Of a stretch of 64,000 nt of DNA, positions 25,795 to 36,984 are shown piece after piece (the first letter of the stretch is position 1; each line of letters opens with the position of its first letter). Location: positions 23,682,350 through 23,746,349 of the forward strand of contig CM055608.1 of NCBI GenBank assembly GCA_029379385.1, read 5' to 3'. The position numbers and the translations under genes were made by a program. The notes beneath the pieces are model-generated. The model made no database searches and was not told the origin of the DNA. It was given only the letters and a program-made list of their open reading frames with translations. The DNA comes from Quillaja saponaria (taxonomy: Eukaryota > Streptophyta > Magnoliopsida > Fabales > Quillajaceae).

Positions 25795-25824
25795 TCCCCC
25801 CCCCCCCCCCCCAACAAAAAAAAA
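25795..25824. repeat. Second poly(C) tract in the UBC22 leader intron
   Basis: About 16 C, then AAC and a run of A. It produces spurious glycine-rich ORFs on the minus strand. Confidence 0.9.
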
Positions 25825-26424
25825 GTAATTGTGAACTGAATAAACCATTGACGAGCCATTGATGATTGAACGATGTAGAGCAACTTGGTGTTTTGTTAAT
25901 GTATCTAGGCACAAATAGAACCAATAACTTGAAGAATGTAAAAGTGAATTACAAATCAGCTGAAGAAGCCTAGGTAGTTGTAACAACAGATTCAAATGCT
26001 ACTTAAGTATCTAGCAGGCCTAGATAAACACATTCAAAATGTTTATTTTTTTATTACCAAAACATCAGCACTATTATTAAGTAACATAATGCAGCAATCC
26101 AAATCTTACTCTGAACTATGTTTTATACACAGTGCACGTACATCAAAAGAATAAGTATTAGAATACCAATTCATTCATGCTTAGATACCCCTCTGGTTTA
26201 ATTAAATTTTTACAACCAGAAGAAATTTAGTACTCACATAGATAAAGGCATCCAATTCCATCATTCATGAGTGATTTTGAAGACCTCTTGACATTGTACG
26301 TCATTATGGCCTTTTCCTATTCCTCCTTTGATTCTTTCCATAACCGATGTTTACTATCTAGAGAAAGTAAAATTTTGAACTTGAAAAAATAAAAAAAAAT
26401 CTTGCTTGAATCTTGCAAATAGGT

Positions 26425-26560
26425 AGGTGCCTCAAAACAAGGCAGAGGCGTGAACCTAAGGGGCCTAGGCGGTGCCTAAGTGAAGACACCCTGCTTGAGG
26501 AATGCAGAGGCAAGAAGGCTGTCGCCTCTCGCCTTCTGTGTGCCTTTGACAATGCAGATT
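26425..26560. repeat. AGGCG-rich dispersed-repeat fragment
   Basis: It contains repeated GGTGCCTCA, AGGCAGAGGCG, GGGGCCTAGGCGGTGCC, AGAGGCAAG and GCCTCTCGCCTTC, and ends GCCTTTGACAATGC. This GC-rich word set with a TTGACAA..TG end is common as a degenerate dispersed repeat in plant introns. It is inserted in the leader intron region of UBC22. Class not determined. Confidence 0.4.
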
Positions 26561-27424
26561 CGTATGATCTACAAATACTAAGATACTTTCTAATGCCTTC
26601 CCAACGAGAGCTCCACATTGGCAAATTACAGAACAAGCTGACCAGGTGATATTATGCTTGTAACTCAAACAGGTTTTAACCAAATTCTTAGCTCCCCAGC
26701 ACCAGCACCCTCTCTCTCCCTCCTCAGAGAAACAAAAATATTAAAAATGAGACATTAGAATTTTTATTCTACACAGTACATATACACACAGCTACACTTT
26801 AACGAATCAACATAATGAAAAAAAAATGGATTCTGATGCAGATATTCTCAATCTATCACCACTAACATAAAATTTTATCAACACATAGATCCTCAATTTC
26901 CTGAAAGAAAACAAAAGTCATAATAATGACACAACAAGGACCAAATTACTTACTTAAAGACCCAATCTTCCTTGACGGCCCACCAAAAGTAAAGGCCACA
27001 TCTTTCCTCGTCTGGCACCACCCAAAAATACATACCACTGTGAATCTGAAAACTTCCTTAAAAATCCAACCGTAAAGACCATATAAACAATCAACTGGCG
27101 GACAAAAGAAGAAAAGAACCTATGGAGATTTTAAAACTACCTTATCAAATGACTAAGAAGGATCTCCAGGAAAATACCCTAATGCTCAAGAGGGCTCCTT
27201 AGAATCCCACATTTCTGATCCCTCAAGATATAAATCACAGTTGCAGAGTTCAAGAATATTTTTATCAAACAAGAAAAGAATCAGCATAGGCCATAAAGTG
27301 TACAAGACAATCAACTCAAAGTAGCAAGAAGTTCTCCATATCAACTCAAAGTGAGAACGATCCCCTCTACAGTTGTATACAAAATTGTTAACCCAAATCA
27401 AAAATCAAATTGAAAAAGAACAGA

Positions 27425-27592
27425 CCTAAAAAACCCAGATGAAAATTAACTTTATCTGGTTGATTCTCTCTGGGAGCAAAACCACAGCCAGCGAGAGAGA
27501 GAAGGGGAGAGTTCGCATACAGAGCACACTGAGAAAGCGATCCCCCCTTGGAATGATTGATTGGTCGACTTTGAGGAGAAAATTTATTTATA
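27425..27592 (-). promoter_or_regulatory. Probable 5' end of the UBC22 transcript
   Basis: On the minus strand TATAAATA lies at about 27585-27592, followed 30-40 bases later by a C/T-rich leader with TCTCTCTCGCTGG and TTTTGCTCCC. A possible donor (TTTTTTAG then GTCTGT) follows near 27425. The next plausible coding element downstream on this strand is UBC22. Leader introns of 2 kb or more would be needed, so the link is inference. Confidence 0.5.
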
Positions 27593-27719
27593 CACGGAAA
27601 GAGAGAGCGAAAATATTTTTATATTTATACGAATATAATCCACTCAAATCTAATAATTCAAAATTATTTGGCGCAATTAAACTATTATTATTTTATTAAT
27701 TTCATTCATACATCATTTT

Positions 27720-28680
27720 CAATATTATTAACAAGATTTTTTTAACAATGTTCTTGGATACAATTTTCTTCCCCTGGGCTATTTTCTTTCTTATGTTTTA
27801 AAATTGTCTATTATTTAATTTTAATTATTACCAAAACAATAATCCTAAAATAGAATTTCTATTGTAAATAAGAAAGAAAAATAAAAATGCACCAACCAAA
27901 CCACACACTGGGTTTCATTATTTTAGTTTTTTTTTTTTTTTTCTATTTCCTTCTCATGGGTGTTTAAGTGGAGTTTAAAGAAAGGGTTAGGTGGCATTAA
28001 AGTCCATGATTTGAAGGTAGAGAAACAAAGTCTAACCCTTTTCATTGGTTATTATTATCATCTCATATTGTGCTTTATTAAAATAATTTCAATTATACGA
28101 AGGATATGAGGAAAAAAAAAGTTGAACCCGAATTATATATTTGTATAGAAAAGGGATATATAACACCAAAACACTTTTGCTTTGTTCTCACTTTCCCAGT
28201 AAACTAAAGACTAATTTATAATGTACATAATTTTTTTATCGAATTAAACACATTGTACATATATTTTAAATAGAATTAGAATATTATCTAATTTATTAAA
28301 ATTATCTATTGTAGTTAACTATCATTATAAAATCAAATATGTTTTTATTTCTTGAATTATACATTTGATATACATATTGTAAAAAAGTTATTTTGATCAT
28401 AAATTAGATTGCATAAAAAACCAGATTAACATAAATTAAATATATGTTTGATATGTAGATTACAATTAAATCAATATTTGTTTGGTATGTAAATTGTGTA
28501 AGATAATTTGGATGTGTAATTAACATCGAGGGCAAGCATAGTAATGGCATTTTGTACCGATTGCATATGTCAGTTTTATTAAAAAAATAAGCCAAGTCAA
28601 AGACTTAGTTGTCTCCCTTCACAGAAATGTTGTCGTTTGTATGAATTGCAGCTAATTGTCTTAAAAGCTACATTGTCGTT
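27720..28680. other. AT-rich intergenic DNA
   Basis: No gene or clear element. It contains a T run near 27930 and low-complexity AT sequence. Confidence 0.5.
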
Positions 28681-28689
28681 TGTTTAATC

Positions 28690-28945
28690 TTTAGCTAACT
28701 AAGATAGTTTTCATGAGAAATTTCGGTTGACTATCTTAGAAGAAACATGGTCATTTGCTTGATTTTCAGCTAGCTAAGATAATATCCACTGAGCAACTTC
28801 AATTGACTGAGATAAGATCCACTGAGCATTTTCAACTGACTAAGAGAATACAACTAATCGAGCATGAACTTCAGCTTATCGAGGTAACTAATCTTCAACT
28901 GACTAACTTCTTGACTTCAGCTGACTAAAATCTTGTAGTTGTCAG
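28690..28945. repeat. Degenerate minisatellite (TTCAACTGACTAAGAT-like units)
   Basis: Units of about 25-40 bases share a CTGACTAAGA-like start and a CTTCA end, often with ATCCACTGAGCA inside. At least six can be lined up by eye: CTAGCTAAGATAA, TTGACTGAGATAAG, CTGACTAAGAGAA, CTTATCGAGG, CTGACTAACTT and CTGACTAAAATC. Strongly diverged. No coding potential. Confidence 0.55.
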
Positions 28946-28999
28946 CTTCCATTGTTTCACGTTGACTCGCTTTGATTTGGCCTTTCAACTTACTGAAAA

Positions 29000-30380
29000 T
29001 CGCTAACTCGAGTAGTTTAGTCCATGATGCATGCAATTATAATATTTCAAAATTAATTTATATTGTTATCACATTTGTATGTAATTATTAGTTTTCATCA
29101 AAATCAATTAAGGGTATTATGGAATGAAATTAATTATTTGATTCAAGACATAAGATTAATTCCAAGAACTTAATAACGAAAAAAAAATTAAAGAACATAC
29201 CTTTTGATCGAAGAAAGCAATCAAATGAAGCAATGACAAACAACAAGGAAGTGGCTGCAAGCAGATATAGTAATCGCATATGAAGTTGACGGGAACAAAC
29301 CGGTGATCGACAGTAGGAGTCATGTCTGGTGATCTATGACAATTAGAGGATGAAGGAGAAAGGCTTTAAAGGGAGACATAATGAAATTTCAAAAATGACA
29401 TAGGGAGGGAGAGGACCGAATTGGAGAAAGTTACTCTTAAATAAAAATATTATCTATGATAGTGGCGGCTATCGCAAATACTAAAAAGAGTAGACGCATA
29501 TATGTTCACGCAAATTGGCGTGAATGTATTAAAATAATAAAATATTACAATCCATTAGACCCTGTCACAATTATTAAAAAAAAGAGGGCAAAAATATATT
29601 TATATTAAATGGACCAAAATTATACCATTATCTAAGTCTGAAGTTTAGTACGGACGATAGCAATCAAATTTTGAGAATACTTATCAGCTTCAACATTACT
29701 GTTGTCGCAAATAAGCAAATTACGAATACATATAATGCTTATTTGTGATAGCTAGTGACCTAACTCCACCCCTGACCCACTAAGGCAATGATAATCGCTA
29801 AGACAGCAACAACCACTGTCAGGGTCCATTGAAAATGAAGAAAATCATCGTAGATGTCAACCAAGTACTTAAAACACAATTGTAATTGTAATGTTTTATA
29901 TGATCTAAATTCATAAATTGTAATTCTAATTAATTTCATGTCTAATAGAATACAATTTCAAATTCAGAAATCCAAAGAAGATTTGAATTTGGTTAAAGGT
30001 ATTTTATTTGCTTAATACTTATTAGCAAGAGAGTACAAATACAAACTAGCAATAAGAAAGTCATGAGGTTATCGATGAATTGGAAAAAACAATTAGGATA
30101 AGCATTTTCTTTTCTCGTAAATCATATTTACAATTTCTGCCTAAAATGGTAATGATTTTAGGCAGAAAGAAGATATTACAAAAGTTTTAAAAATTACAGA
30201 ATAAAATTTATTAAAAAGAATTAGAACAAAAGTAAAAAAGGATAATATTCAAGAAAAAATGGATATTATTTTATCTAAATTATTTCACTCCATTTGACAT
30301 TTTTTAAGGACATAAAGTGTTTCTCTAAACTTCCTTCTTTATTGCCAGGTTATGACACATGGCATCTAATTTTATATATT
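29000..30380. other. Intergenic repeat-like DNA with CTATCGCAAATA words
   Basis: Words such as GGCGGCTATCGCAAATA (near 29463), TGTCGCAAATAAGCAAATTA (near 29702) and TTATTTGTGATAGC (near 29742) recur in both orientations. These look like subterminal repeats of a DNA transposon, but I cannot define ends. A perfect hairpin lies at 30134-30168. Confidence 0.35.
30134..30168. repeat. Perfect 14-bp hairpin with 7-base loop
   Basis: TTTCTGCCTAAAAT, loop GGTAATG, then ATTTTAGGCAGAAA. The stem has no mismatch. It could fold in RNA from either strand; no neighbouring gene explains it. Confidence 0.85.
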
Positions 30381-30385
30381 TGAAG

Positions 30386-30500
30386 TCTAAATTACATCTT
30401 TGATCTCTACAGTTTCACTGAAATTTTACTTTGATCATTATCCTTCACTTTGTTACAATTGATTATCCATAATTATAAATTTGTAAAAATTAGATTAATG
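30386..30500. repeat. Dispersed repeat, copy 1 (related to 48943-49060)
   Basis: It runs GTCTAAATTACATCTTTG.., CAGTTTCACT, TTCACTTTGTTACAATT, CCATAATTATAAATTTGTA. The same order of words is found at 48943-49060. It is probably the end of a plant DNA transposon family. Both copies lie beside gene fragments. Confidence 0.5.
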
Positions 30501-30962
30501 TATGTCACCTTCCATCCAAATTAACTTAACGGGATAAAGAAAAGATCCCAAGACTTTAAGAGCCAGTGGATTGCCATCACAATAATTCACCATACTTTTA
30601 GACAACTCATTGAAATCTCCAACGGGATTTTTCTTTCTAAAGGCATACGAACTGAAGAGGTGAAGAGATTCATGAAAATACATTTTCCGAACCTCATATA
30701 TTACATCAGCAACATTTTCAAGCACCTGTCTATCTCTACTTCTCACTATGACTCTACTCCCTGAGTCAAGATACTCATTCAACAATGGCCCAATAAAACT
30801 TTCTAGTTGAATTGACTAGTTAACATCATCAAAAACAACAAGAGCATTCTTGCCAGAAAGCCTCTCCCTCTCAAATTCGTGTCTTACAATATGAGGGCCA
30901 GCTTGCTCTCGCAAATCAGAAAGATATTTATCTCTTACACAATTCAATCCAAATTTTCCGTT
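30498..30962 (-). pseudogene. NB-ARC fragment of a TIR-NBS-LRR-type resistance gene
   Basis: The minus strand reads DLREQAGPHIVRHEFERERL, then the kinase-2 motif NALVVFDDVN, a TAG stop (30816-30818), QLESFIGPLLNEYLDSGSRV (kinase-3/RNBS-B, GSRVIVRSRD), then YEVRKMYFHESLHLFSSYAF (RNBS-C type) and GNPLALKVLGSFL (GLPL motif). The D of FDDVN rather than a W-ending kinase-2 favours the TIR class. P-loop, TIR and LRR parts are absent. The piece ends abruptly on both sides, so it is a relic. Confidence 0.85.
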
Positions 30963-32480
30963 GGTGAGGATAAAGATCTGGGGGCGTGGCTAGCTCACGG
31001 TCTAGTTCGGGTTGATTTTCGTTCACTATAAGAAAAACATAGTTTGCGAGAGAATAAATACGAGGGACAACTTCTCCCGCCCTATTTGAAGGGAAGCCAA
31101 TTCCCACAAAAATTAACTGGCACTTTATTTTTGCATTGCAAGAGTGAAAGGAATGACGTTGAGCTTCTTTCTCTAGAAATTTGGTAATTAAATTTTTGCA
31201 TTGAGTGTAGTTTAGTTAGATTAAATTTTTGTCGTTGTTTAATGAAATTTATATGTTTTGGAGTATTATAATTGTTTGTATATAAGTTATTGATTATATA
31301 TTTAGTTTACTTTAAATGTGATTATTTGATTGGTTGTATGTTAGTTAGTTTTAATTGTAGTCAATTTATGAGATTTATATGTTTTGGGGTTTTGGGGTTT
31401 TGGGTTTTTGGTTGAATGGATTAGGTTATATAATTTTAGGACAATGTCTGAGATTTTGGGTTTGAGGGTTTTGAGATTATTTTGGAGTCTATTTGTTAAT
31501 TTTTTTGATTTTGGAATTTTAGGGGTAAAATTAGACTGAAGTAAATAACCAAATTGCCTTTATTACTCCAACTCCAGACCAATTCAAAATTTTAAGTAAC
31601 ATATGTTTTTTATAGAGTCTAAGCAAATTGTTGCTCTTCATGAAGAGCAAATTGTTGCTCTTTGCTCTTCATGAGAAGATCCAAAACTTAACAAATTAAC
31701 ATAACTGAAAACATCCACTATATAGAAGTTAGCAAAACTGTAAAAAATAATAATAATAAGAATAGGCCCATCGAAGTTACTACATATATTTGATTCAAGT
31801 CATGATAATCCTCCTCATACAATTTGAACAAATAAAAATATGCCAATCCTTGTATAGTAACTTTCTAACTAGCCCTTGTTAGGTTTGTGAAATTATTTGT
31901 ATCTATACTATATTGTTTATTGAAGCTCAGTTTACCTCTAAATTATATATGATCATGTAATTATTAGGTATTTGAAATATAATATGTGTGTATCTATCTT
32001 TTATTTATTTATTTACAGATGTCACCGAGATCCTGTATATTTATAGCCTTGGTGGTTAACCTTCTACTTCAATGGTTCCTCCATCCTGATCGATCTATGG
32101 CATTTCCATCTACTTCTTCTTCAACGATTCCTCATTCACATGCACTTGTCAATCCATTGCCATCATCATCTCGCCGTGACTAGCGCATCTTACAACTGAT
32201 TGTAGTGTTGATCTGCGTTATCGAATCGACATTGAGATAGTTTAGGTTGGATATGCAAATATGTATCTATCATTTTAATTTAAAATTTTATCCTTCAAAA
32301 TTGTCTTTTATTTTATATTAAATATAATGTAAATTTGTTACATATTATAGCTGTGGATTCAATATTAAGAAAGTTATGAGCGACATTGCTAGCAATTTGA
32401 TTTGCTTTATGCCTCGGCCGATTATTTAGTATCGTGACTACCCCAGGATGTCATTAATTCTTTATTCACTATGTTCAAGG

Positions 32481-32646
32481 TATGTTTATTAAATTGCTAT
32501 TGATTACACTTAATTCTATGAAAGGTATTAACATTGAGTGTGTTTTATTTTTGTAGAGGAAATATATGTTTATTAAATTGCTATTGATTAAACTTAATTC
32601 TATGAAAGTATTAACATTGAGTGTGTTTATTTTTGTAGAGGAAATA
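32481..32646. repeat. Two-copy tandem duplication, 84-bp period
   Basis: The block starting TATGTTTATTAAATTGC at 32481 repeats at 32565 with only a few differences, including TTGTAGAGGAAAT at the end of each. It is a recent duplication inside the CACTA-like element. Confidence 0.9.
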
Positions 32647-33483
32647 TGTGGTCGGTGATGGCGAGTACCCGAGGGCAAATCGACTTACAAAATGCAGAGA
32701 TGATGAATGTGTGAATAATCTAGTGTGTATATATATATATATAAAAGTTGGCCGCCACGGTGGAGACGACTGGGACGAGAGTTTAGGCCATGACTAGGTA
32801 TAAGTTTTTTAACATTAAGACATTTAAGTTTAATTGTTATGTACTTTAAGCAATAATACAACAAGTTTGTTTTGAACTTGTCACGTAATTCATATTGTTA
32901 TACACATTGAATAAGGTTACTTTTTGTTATGTGTGAATGTTTTATGAATGTTTTATAAAAGTTTAAGTTTGTGAATGTTTGGTAGTGATGTTGAGGGTGT
33001 AAGGGGCGTTTAAGGGATATTGATGGATTAATAGAATGATTTTGAATGTATTTAAGTAGATTTTATTGTAAAATAGGAGTAAAATAAAAAAATAAAAAAG
33101 AACAAGAAGAATTGGTTGGGGTCAAAATAGCCCGAATGGCGAGTGACTGAAAATTAAAAACCCAAGTTAGTAAGGGATGGGGAAAGAAAAGACGATGGAA
33201 AGCATAATATTTAAACCCAGATGAGGGATGAGGCAGGGAAATCATGATATTCAAAACTTAGAAAGGAGGAAAATTAAAGAGGAAACAACGAGGATTTGGT
33301 GTGAGAATTGGCGATAGGAGGGTGATGGATTAGCGTTAACATTTCTCCACGCCTTTTGGCGAGGGATAAGAAGGAAATATTATGCCCCTTTAATTTGGCT
33401 AGGGAAGGGCAAAGGAGAATATTCCGTCATCAATTGGCGAGGAAAGATTTAAGAGGTAGGTATTATCTCACCATATTCTTGTC

Positions 33484-33610
33484 ATTTCCTTTCGTGGAAA
33501 CAACCTCTTTGCAAAAATGTAAGGGAAAGACTGCGTACATGTGCGCCCACCCTCTCCCTACTCCCACAATAGCCGGGGAGCACTTTGCGCACCGGGTGAG
33601 CTATTTTTTA
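33484..33610 (+). mobile_element. Au-type SINE fragment (3' part)
   Basis: Ordered blocks CGTGGAAACA, CCTCTTTGCAAAAATGTAAG, GACTGCGTACA, CACAATAGCCGGGGAGCACTT and GCACCGGGTGAGC, then T-rich sequence, match the 3' body of the Au SINE family found in many angiosperms. The tRNA-derived A box half was not found, so it is 5'-truncated. It lies within the subterminal part of the CACTA-like element. Confidence 0.7.
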
Positions 33611-33689
33611 TTCTTGCCATTCCCTTTCCAACTTTTTAGGCGAGGAAAGATATCCCTCATCAAATTATTTTTTTTCTTGTATTTTGAAA

Positions 33690-34415
33690 TTTCTAAAATT
33701 TTGGTCTTGAATCAATTGTTCAAAACGTTACTTTTGTTGCTTTTTTAGCATTTCATTCATATGTTTATCCTTTTGGGTTTTCATCGTTAAGGGAACGAAT
33801 AGTACTAAAGCAAAGCAGAACTTACATTTATAGTGGATCTTACAAATAGAAGTATATTGAGTCTTTGAAAGTTCAATTGAAAGTCCCACTAGTTTAACTT
33901 TTACAAGATTTCATATGAGTTGATTTTTTAGCCAAAATAAAATGATTTATGAGCAATTTTGACAACAAAGAGAATATATTTCACAATTTGTTCATAGTAC
34001 TTCCTATGTTTTTATTGTTACCAAAGACCTGCAGTTACTTTTGGCCTAGAATTGTAAATCATAGCATATTGGTTAATTTATGGAAATTTTTTGATGATAT
34101 CTTTTCTTCAACCATGTAGGAGGAAGGTGCGAATGAATTCTATGGTGGACAGAGGAAGAAAACAATGGAGGAGGGATTTTTCATGGTTGAGATTAAGAGA
34201 TAATGATGCCCCCTAGACTTGAAGAAATGACGAGATGAGAAGCTTAAGGTCTTTTGCTTGATTTTGCTTTGAACCCTAACAATGAAAGTCTCATGGTTGC
34301 AATGGGATGAAGGGAAAAGCAAGGTTCAAAGGGTGCCGTTTTGGGCTAAAATAATGAGCCCAAACAAATATGTTGGCCACTTATTATCTAATGGTGCATC
34401 AGCGTGGCCTCCACT
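33690..34415. other. Intergenic DNA
   Basis: No gene or defined repeat seen. Short ORFs here lack family features. Confidence 0.4.
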
Positions 34416-34419
34416 AGTT

Positions 34420-35139
34420 CATTTTTGTCAATGTTATTATTGATAAAAAGTGATGATAGAGTTTTAATTAGTATAATTTTATAATTATGGGATCTAATTA
34501 TAACAAATTAAATAGTAAAAATTAAAGTAAAATTAGAGTGAAATTACATGTCAAGGATGTAATTTAGCCATTTTAAAAGATTAATAATTATTGTATAAAA
34601 ATATAATATTAATTAATTAGTCATGACATGCACAAGGTATGTTTTTTATATTAATTAATTAGCCATGAATCTTATATAACTACGAGAAAAAGATTTTGTC
34701 AACATTTATGTTCAAAAAGTTTTACAACCCGTGAGCGCAACAAATAAAGCAAGATGTCCTAATTTCTAAGATCTCAACGTTTAAATCTAGAGATGCCAAG
34801 TTGCATAGTTCAGTCGTAAATGATTTTAAAATTATTATTATTATTATATATATATAAGTGATAGATTTTTTAATTTCTTTTTATAAATTTTTATTATTAC
34901 ATAAATATTCTTTACTTATTATCTTAGAGTATTAAAATATTGTACTTAAAATAAATTATTCATTTATTCATTTTTGTTAATGTTAGTATTGAAGAAAAAT
35001 GATAAAAGAGACCTAATTAGTATAATTTTACAACAATTGAGTGCAACAAAAATAAAGCAAGATGTCTTAATTTCTAAGATCTTAACGTTTAAATCTAGAG
35101 ATGCCAAGTTGCATAGTTCAAGTCGTAAATGACTTCAGA

Positions 35140-35176
<37 letters not shown>

Positions 35177-36370
35177 GTCATAAGTTTTTTAATTTTTTTT
35201 TATAAATTTTTATTGTTACATAATTATTCTTTAGTTATTACTTCATAGTATTAAAATATTGTACTTAAAATAAATTATTCATTTATTCATTTCCGTTAAT
35301 GTTAGTATTGACGAAAAATAATAACATAAATTTAATTAGTATAATTTTATAATTATGGGATCTAATTATAACAAAATAAATAGTAAAAATTAAAATAAAA
35401 TTAGAGTGAAACTACATGTCAAGTCTCGTCTCACTGTAGGCGGGCTCGAGCTCGAAAAGTTTTGTAGATTATCACTAAACCAAATAACAATTTGTGTTAG
35501 TTTTGTTGTATATAAATATATTTATTATAAATGTATATATAAATAATAAAAAAATTATTAAATAATATTAAACGAGCTAGCTTATGAGCTCACGAGCCGA
35601 GCTTTGAAAAGATTGAGCTCGGCTCGTTTTACTAAACGAGCTTAAAATAAAGCTCAAGATCAGCTAGTTTTTTAAATGAACCGAGCTTGATCCGAACTCT
35701 TAACGAGTAGCTCATGAGCTGTTCATGAGCTATCTCGGCTCATTGCCACCCCTAATGTCAAGGATGTAATTTAGCCATTTCTAAAGATCAATAATTATTG
35801 TACAAAAATATAATATTAATTAATTAGCCATAAAATGCGCTAAGGTATGTTTTTGATATTAATTAATTAGTCATGAATCTTATATAACTACAAGAAAAAG
35901 ATTTTGTCAACATTTATGTTCAAAAAGTTTTACAACCCGTAAGCGCAACAAATAAAGCAAGATGTCCTAATTTCTAAGATCTCAACGTTTAAATCTAGAG
36001 ATGCCAAGTTGCATAGTTTAGTCGTAAATGATTTCAAAATTATTATTATTATTATATATATATAAGTGATAGATTTTTTAATTTCTTTTTATAAATTTTT
36101 ATTATTACATAAATATTCTTTACTTATTATCTTAGAGTATTAAAATATTGTACTTAAAATAAATTATTCATTTATTCATTTTTGTTAATGTTAGTATTAA
36201 AGAAAAATGATAAAAGAGACCTAATTAGTATAATTTTACAACAATTGAGTGCAACAAAAATAAAGCAAGAAGTCCTAATTTCTAAGATCTCAACGTTTAA
36301 ATCTAGAGATGCCAAGTTGCATAGTTCAAGTCTTAAATGACTTCAAAATTATTATTATTATAGTTCAAGT
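34420..36370. repeat. Higher-order tandem array (long+short unit, twice)
   Basis: A motif TTCATTT..GTTAATGTTAGTATTGA begins units at about 34420, 34970, 35287 and 36178. Each ends with AAATCTAGAGATGCCAAG, TTGCATAGTT and an ATT run. Units 1 and 3 are long and carry TTATGGGATCTAATTATAAC and GTCAAGGATGTAATTTAGCC; units 2 and 4 jump from GTATAATTTTACAAC straight to GAGTGCAACA. The long-short pair is thus duplicated as a block of about 860 bases. Copies are highly similar, so the duplication is fairly recent. Unit 3 carries a 331-bp insertion, and the last unit is cut at about 36360. Confidence 0.85.
35424..35754 (-). mobile_element. hAT-type MITE, 331 bp, 8-bp TSD ATGTCAAG
   Basis: ATGTCAAG occurs at 35416-35423 and 35755-35762 around the insert. 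In the sister unit at about 34550 the same place reads ACATGTCAAGGATG without the insert. The right end, read outward-in, is TAGGGGTGGCAATGAGCCGAG, a classic plant hAT terminus. The left end (TCTCGTCTCACTG) does not match it well. The interior is rich in GAGCTC/CTCGAG words in both orientations. Confidence 0.85.
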
Positions 36371-36984
36371 CTTTTGACTACTACTTTTCTTTTCTAATTA
36401 TTCTCAATTTTATGAATTAAAATTAAAAAATAAATTATGCATTAAAAGAAAATTAAGAGTATAATATTATTTTCTTAATTATTTTTCTATCTTAAAAATA
36501 AAAAGAAAAAAATTATAATTTTATATTATGAATTTAATTTTTAATTAAATATACTTATTTATTTAATTACATTAACATAATAATATTTTTATAATTTATA
36601 TTTTTTAATATATAAATTAATTTTAATTAATACTTTATGTACTCAATTCAAACGTTTCCGTATGTCACACTAGTATGTAATAATAGATGGACAACAACAA
36701 CAAAAAAAATTTGTCATACCCAGAGAAGTCAAGTGCATTAGTTGGGGGAAAGAACGTGGGCATCCACCGGCAAATTCAATTTCTTACACCAGTGTCAAGG
36801 GAGACTAATTAGTGAGGTAGTGAAGTAGGTGGGACTTGGGGTCTTGAATCAAGTGGTAGGTACAGGTAGTATGGTAGAAGCTCTTGTATGAACAAATTAA
36901 CAAATTTATAAGCCTATCTCCTTCCCATGGTAATGAGCAAAGCGAGCAAAGCGAGCAAAAAGGGAGACATAAACTGAGAAAAAG
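36370..36984. promoter_or_regulatory. Upstream region and leader of the FSH hydrolase gene
   Basis: AT-rich to about 36680, then a mixed leader. A 9-base unit GCGAGCAAA repeats near 36935-36960, just before the ATG. No firm TATA box was selected. Confidence 0.4.

Larger units (their letters stand above)
31024..33686 (+). mobile_element. Probable non-autonomous CACTA element
   Basis: CACTATAAGAAAAACA at 31024 matches the CACTACAAGAAAAA end of plant CACTA transposons. At about 33668-33686 a degraded partner (TTTTTTTTCTTGTATTTTG) lies in the expected opposite orientation. The last ~350 bases contain GGCGAGG-type words (near 33356, 33440 and 33640), resembling subterminal repeats. No transposase was recognised. 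A 3-bp target duplication could not be confirmed, so the right end is tentative. Confidence 0.4.

Noticed and set aside
25457..25995. Overlapping minus-strand ORFs with glycine runs
   Set aside because: They cross poly(C) and AT simple repeats in the UBC22 leader introns; no family resemblance.
33822..33834. TTATAGTG as the right end of the CACTA-like element
   Set aside because: Neighbouring 3-bp flanks (GTT and GAT) do not match and the inner sequence lacks the A/T-run of the left end; the site at 33668-33686 fits somewhat better.
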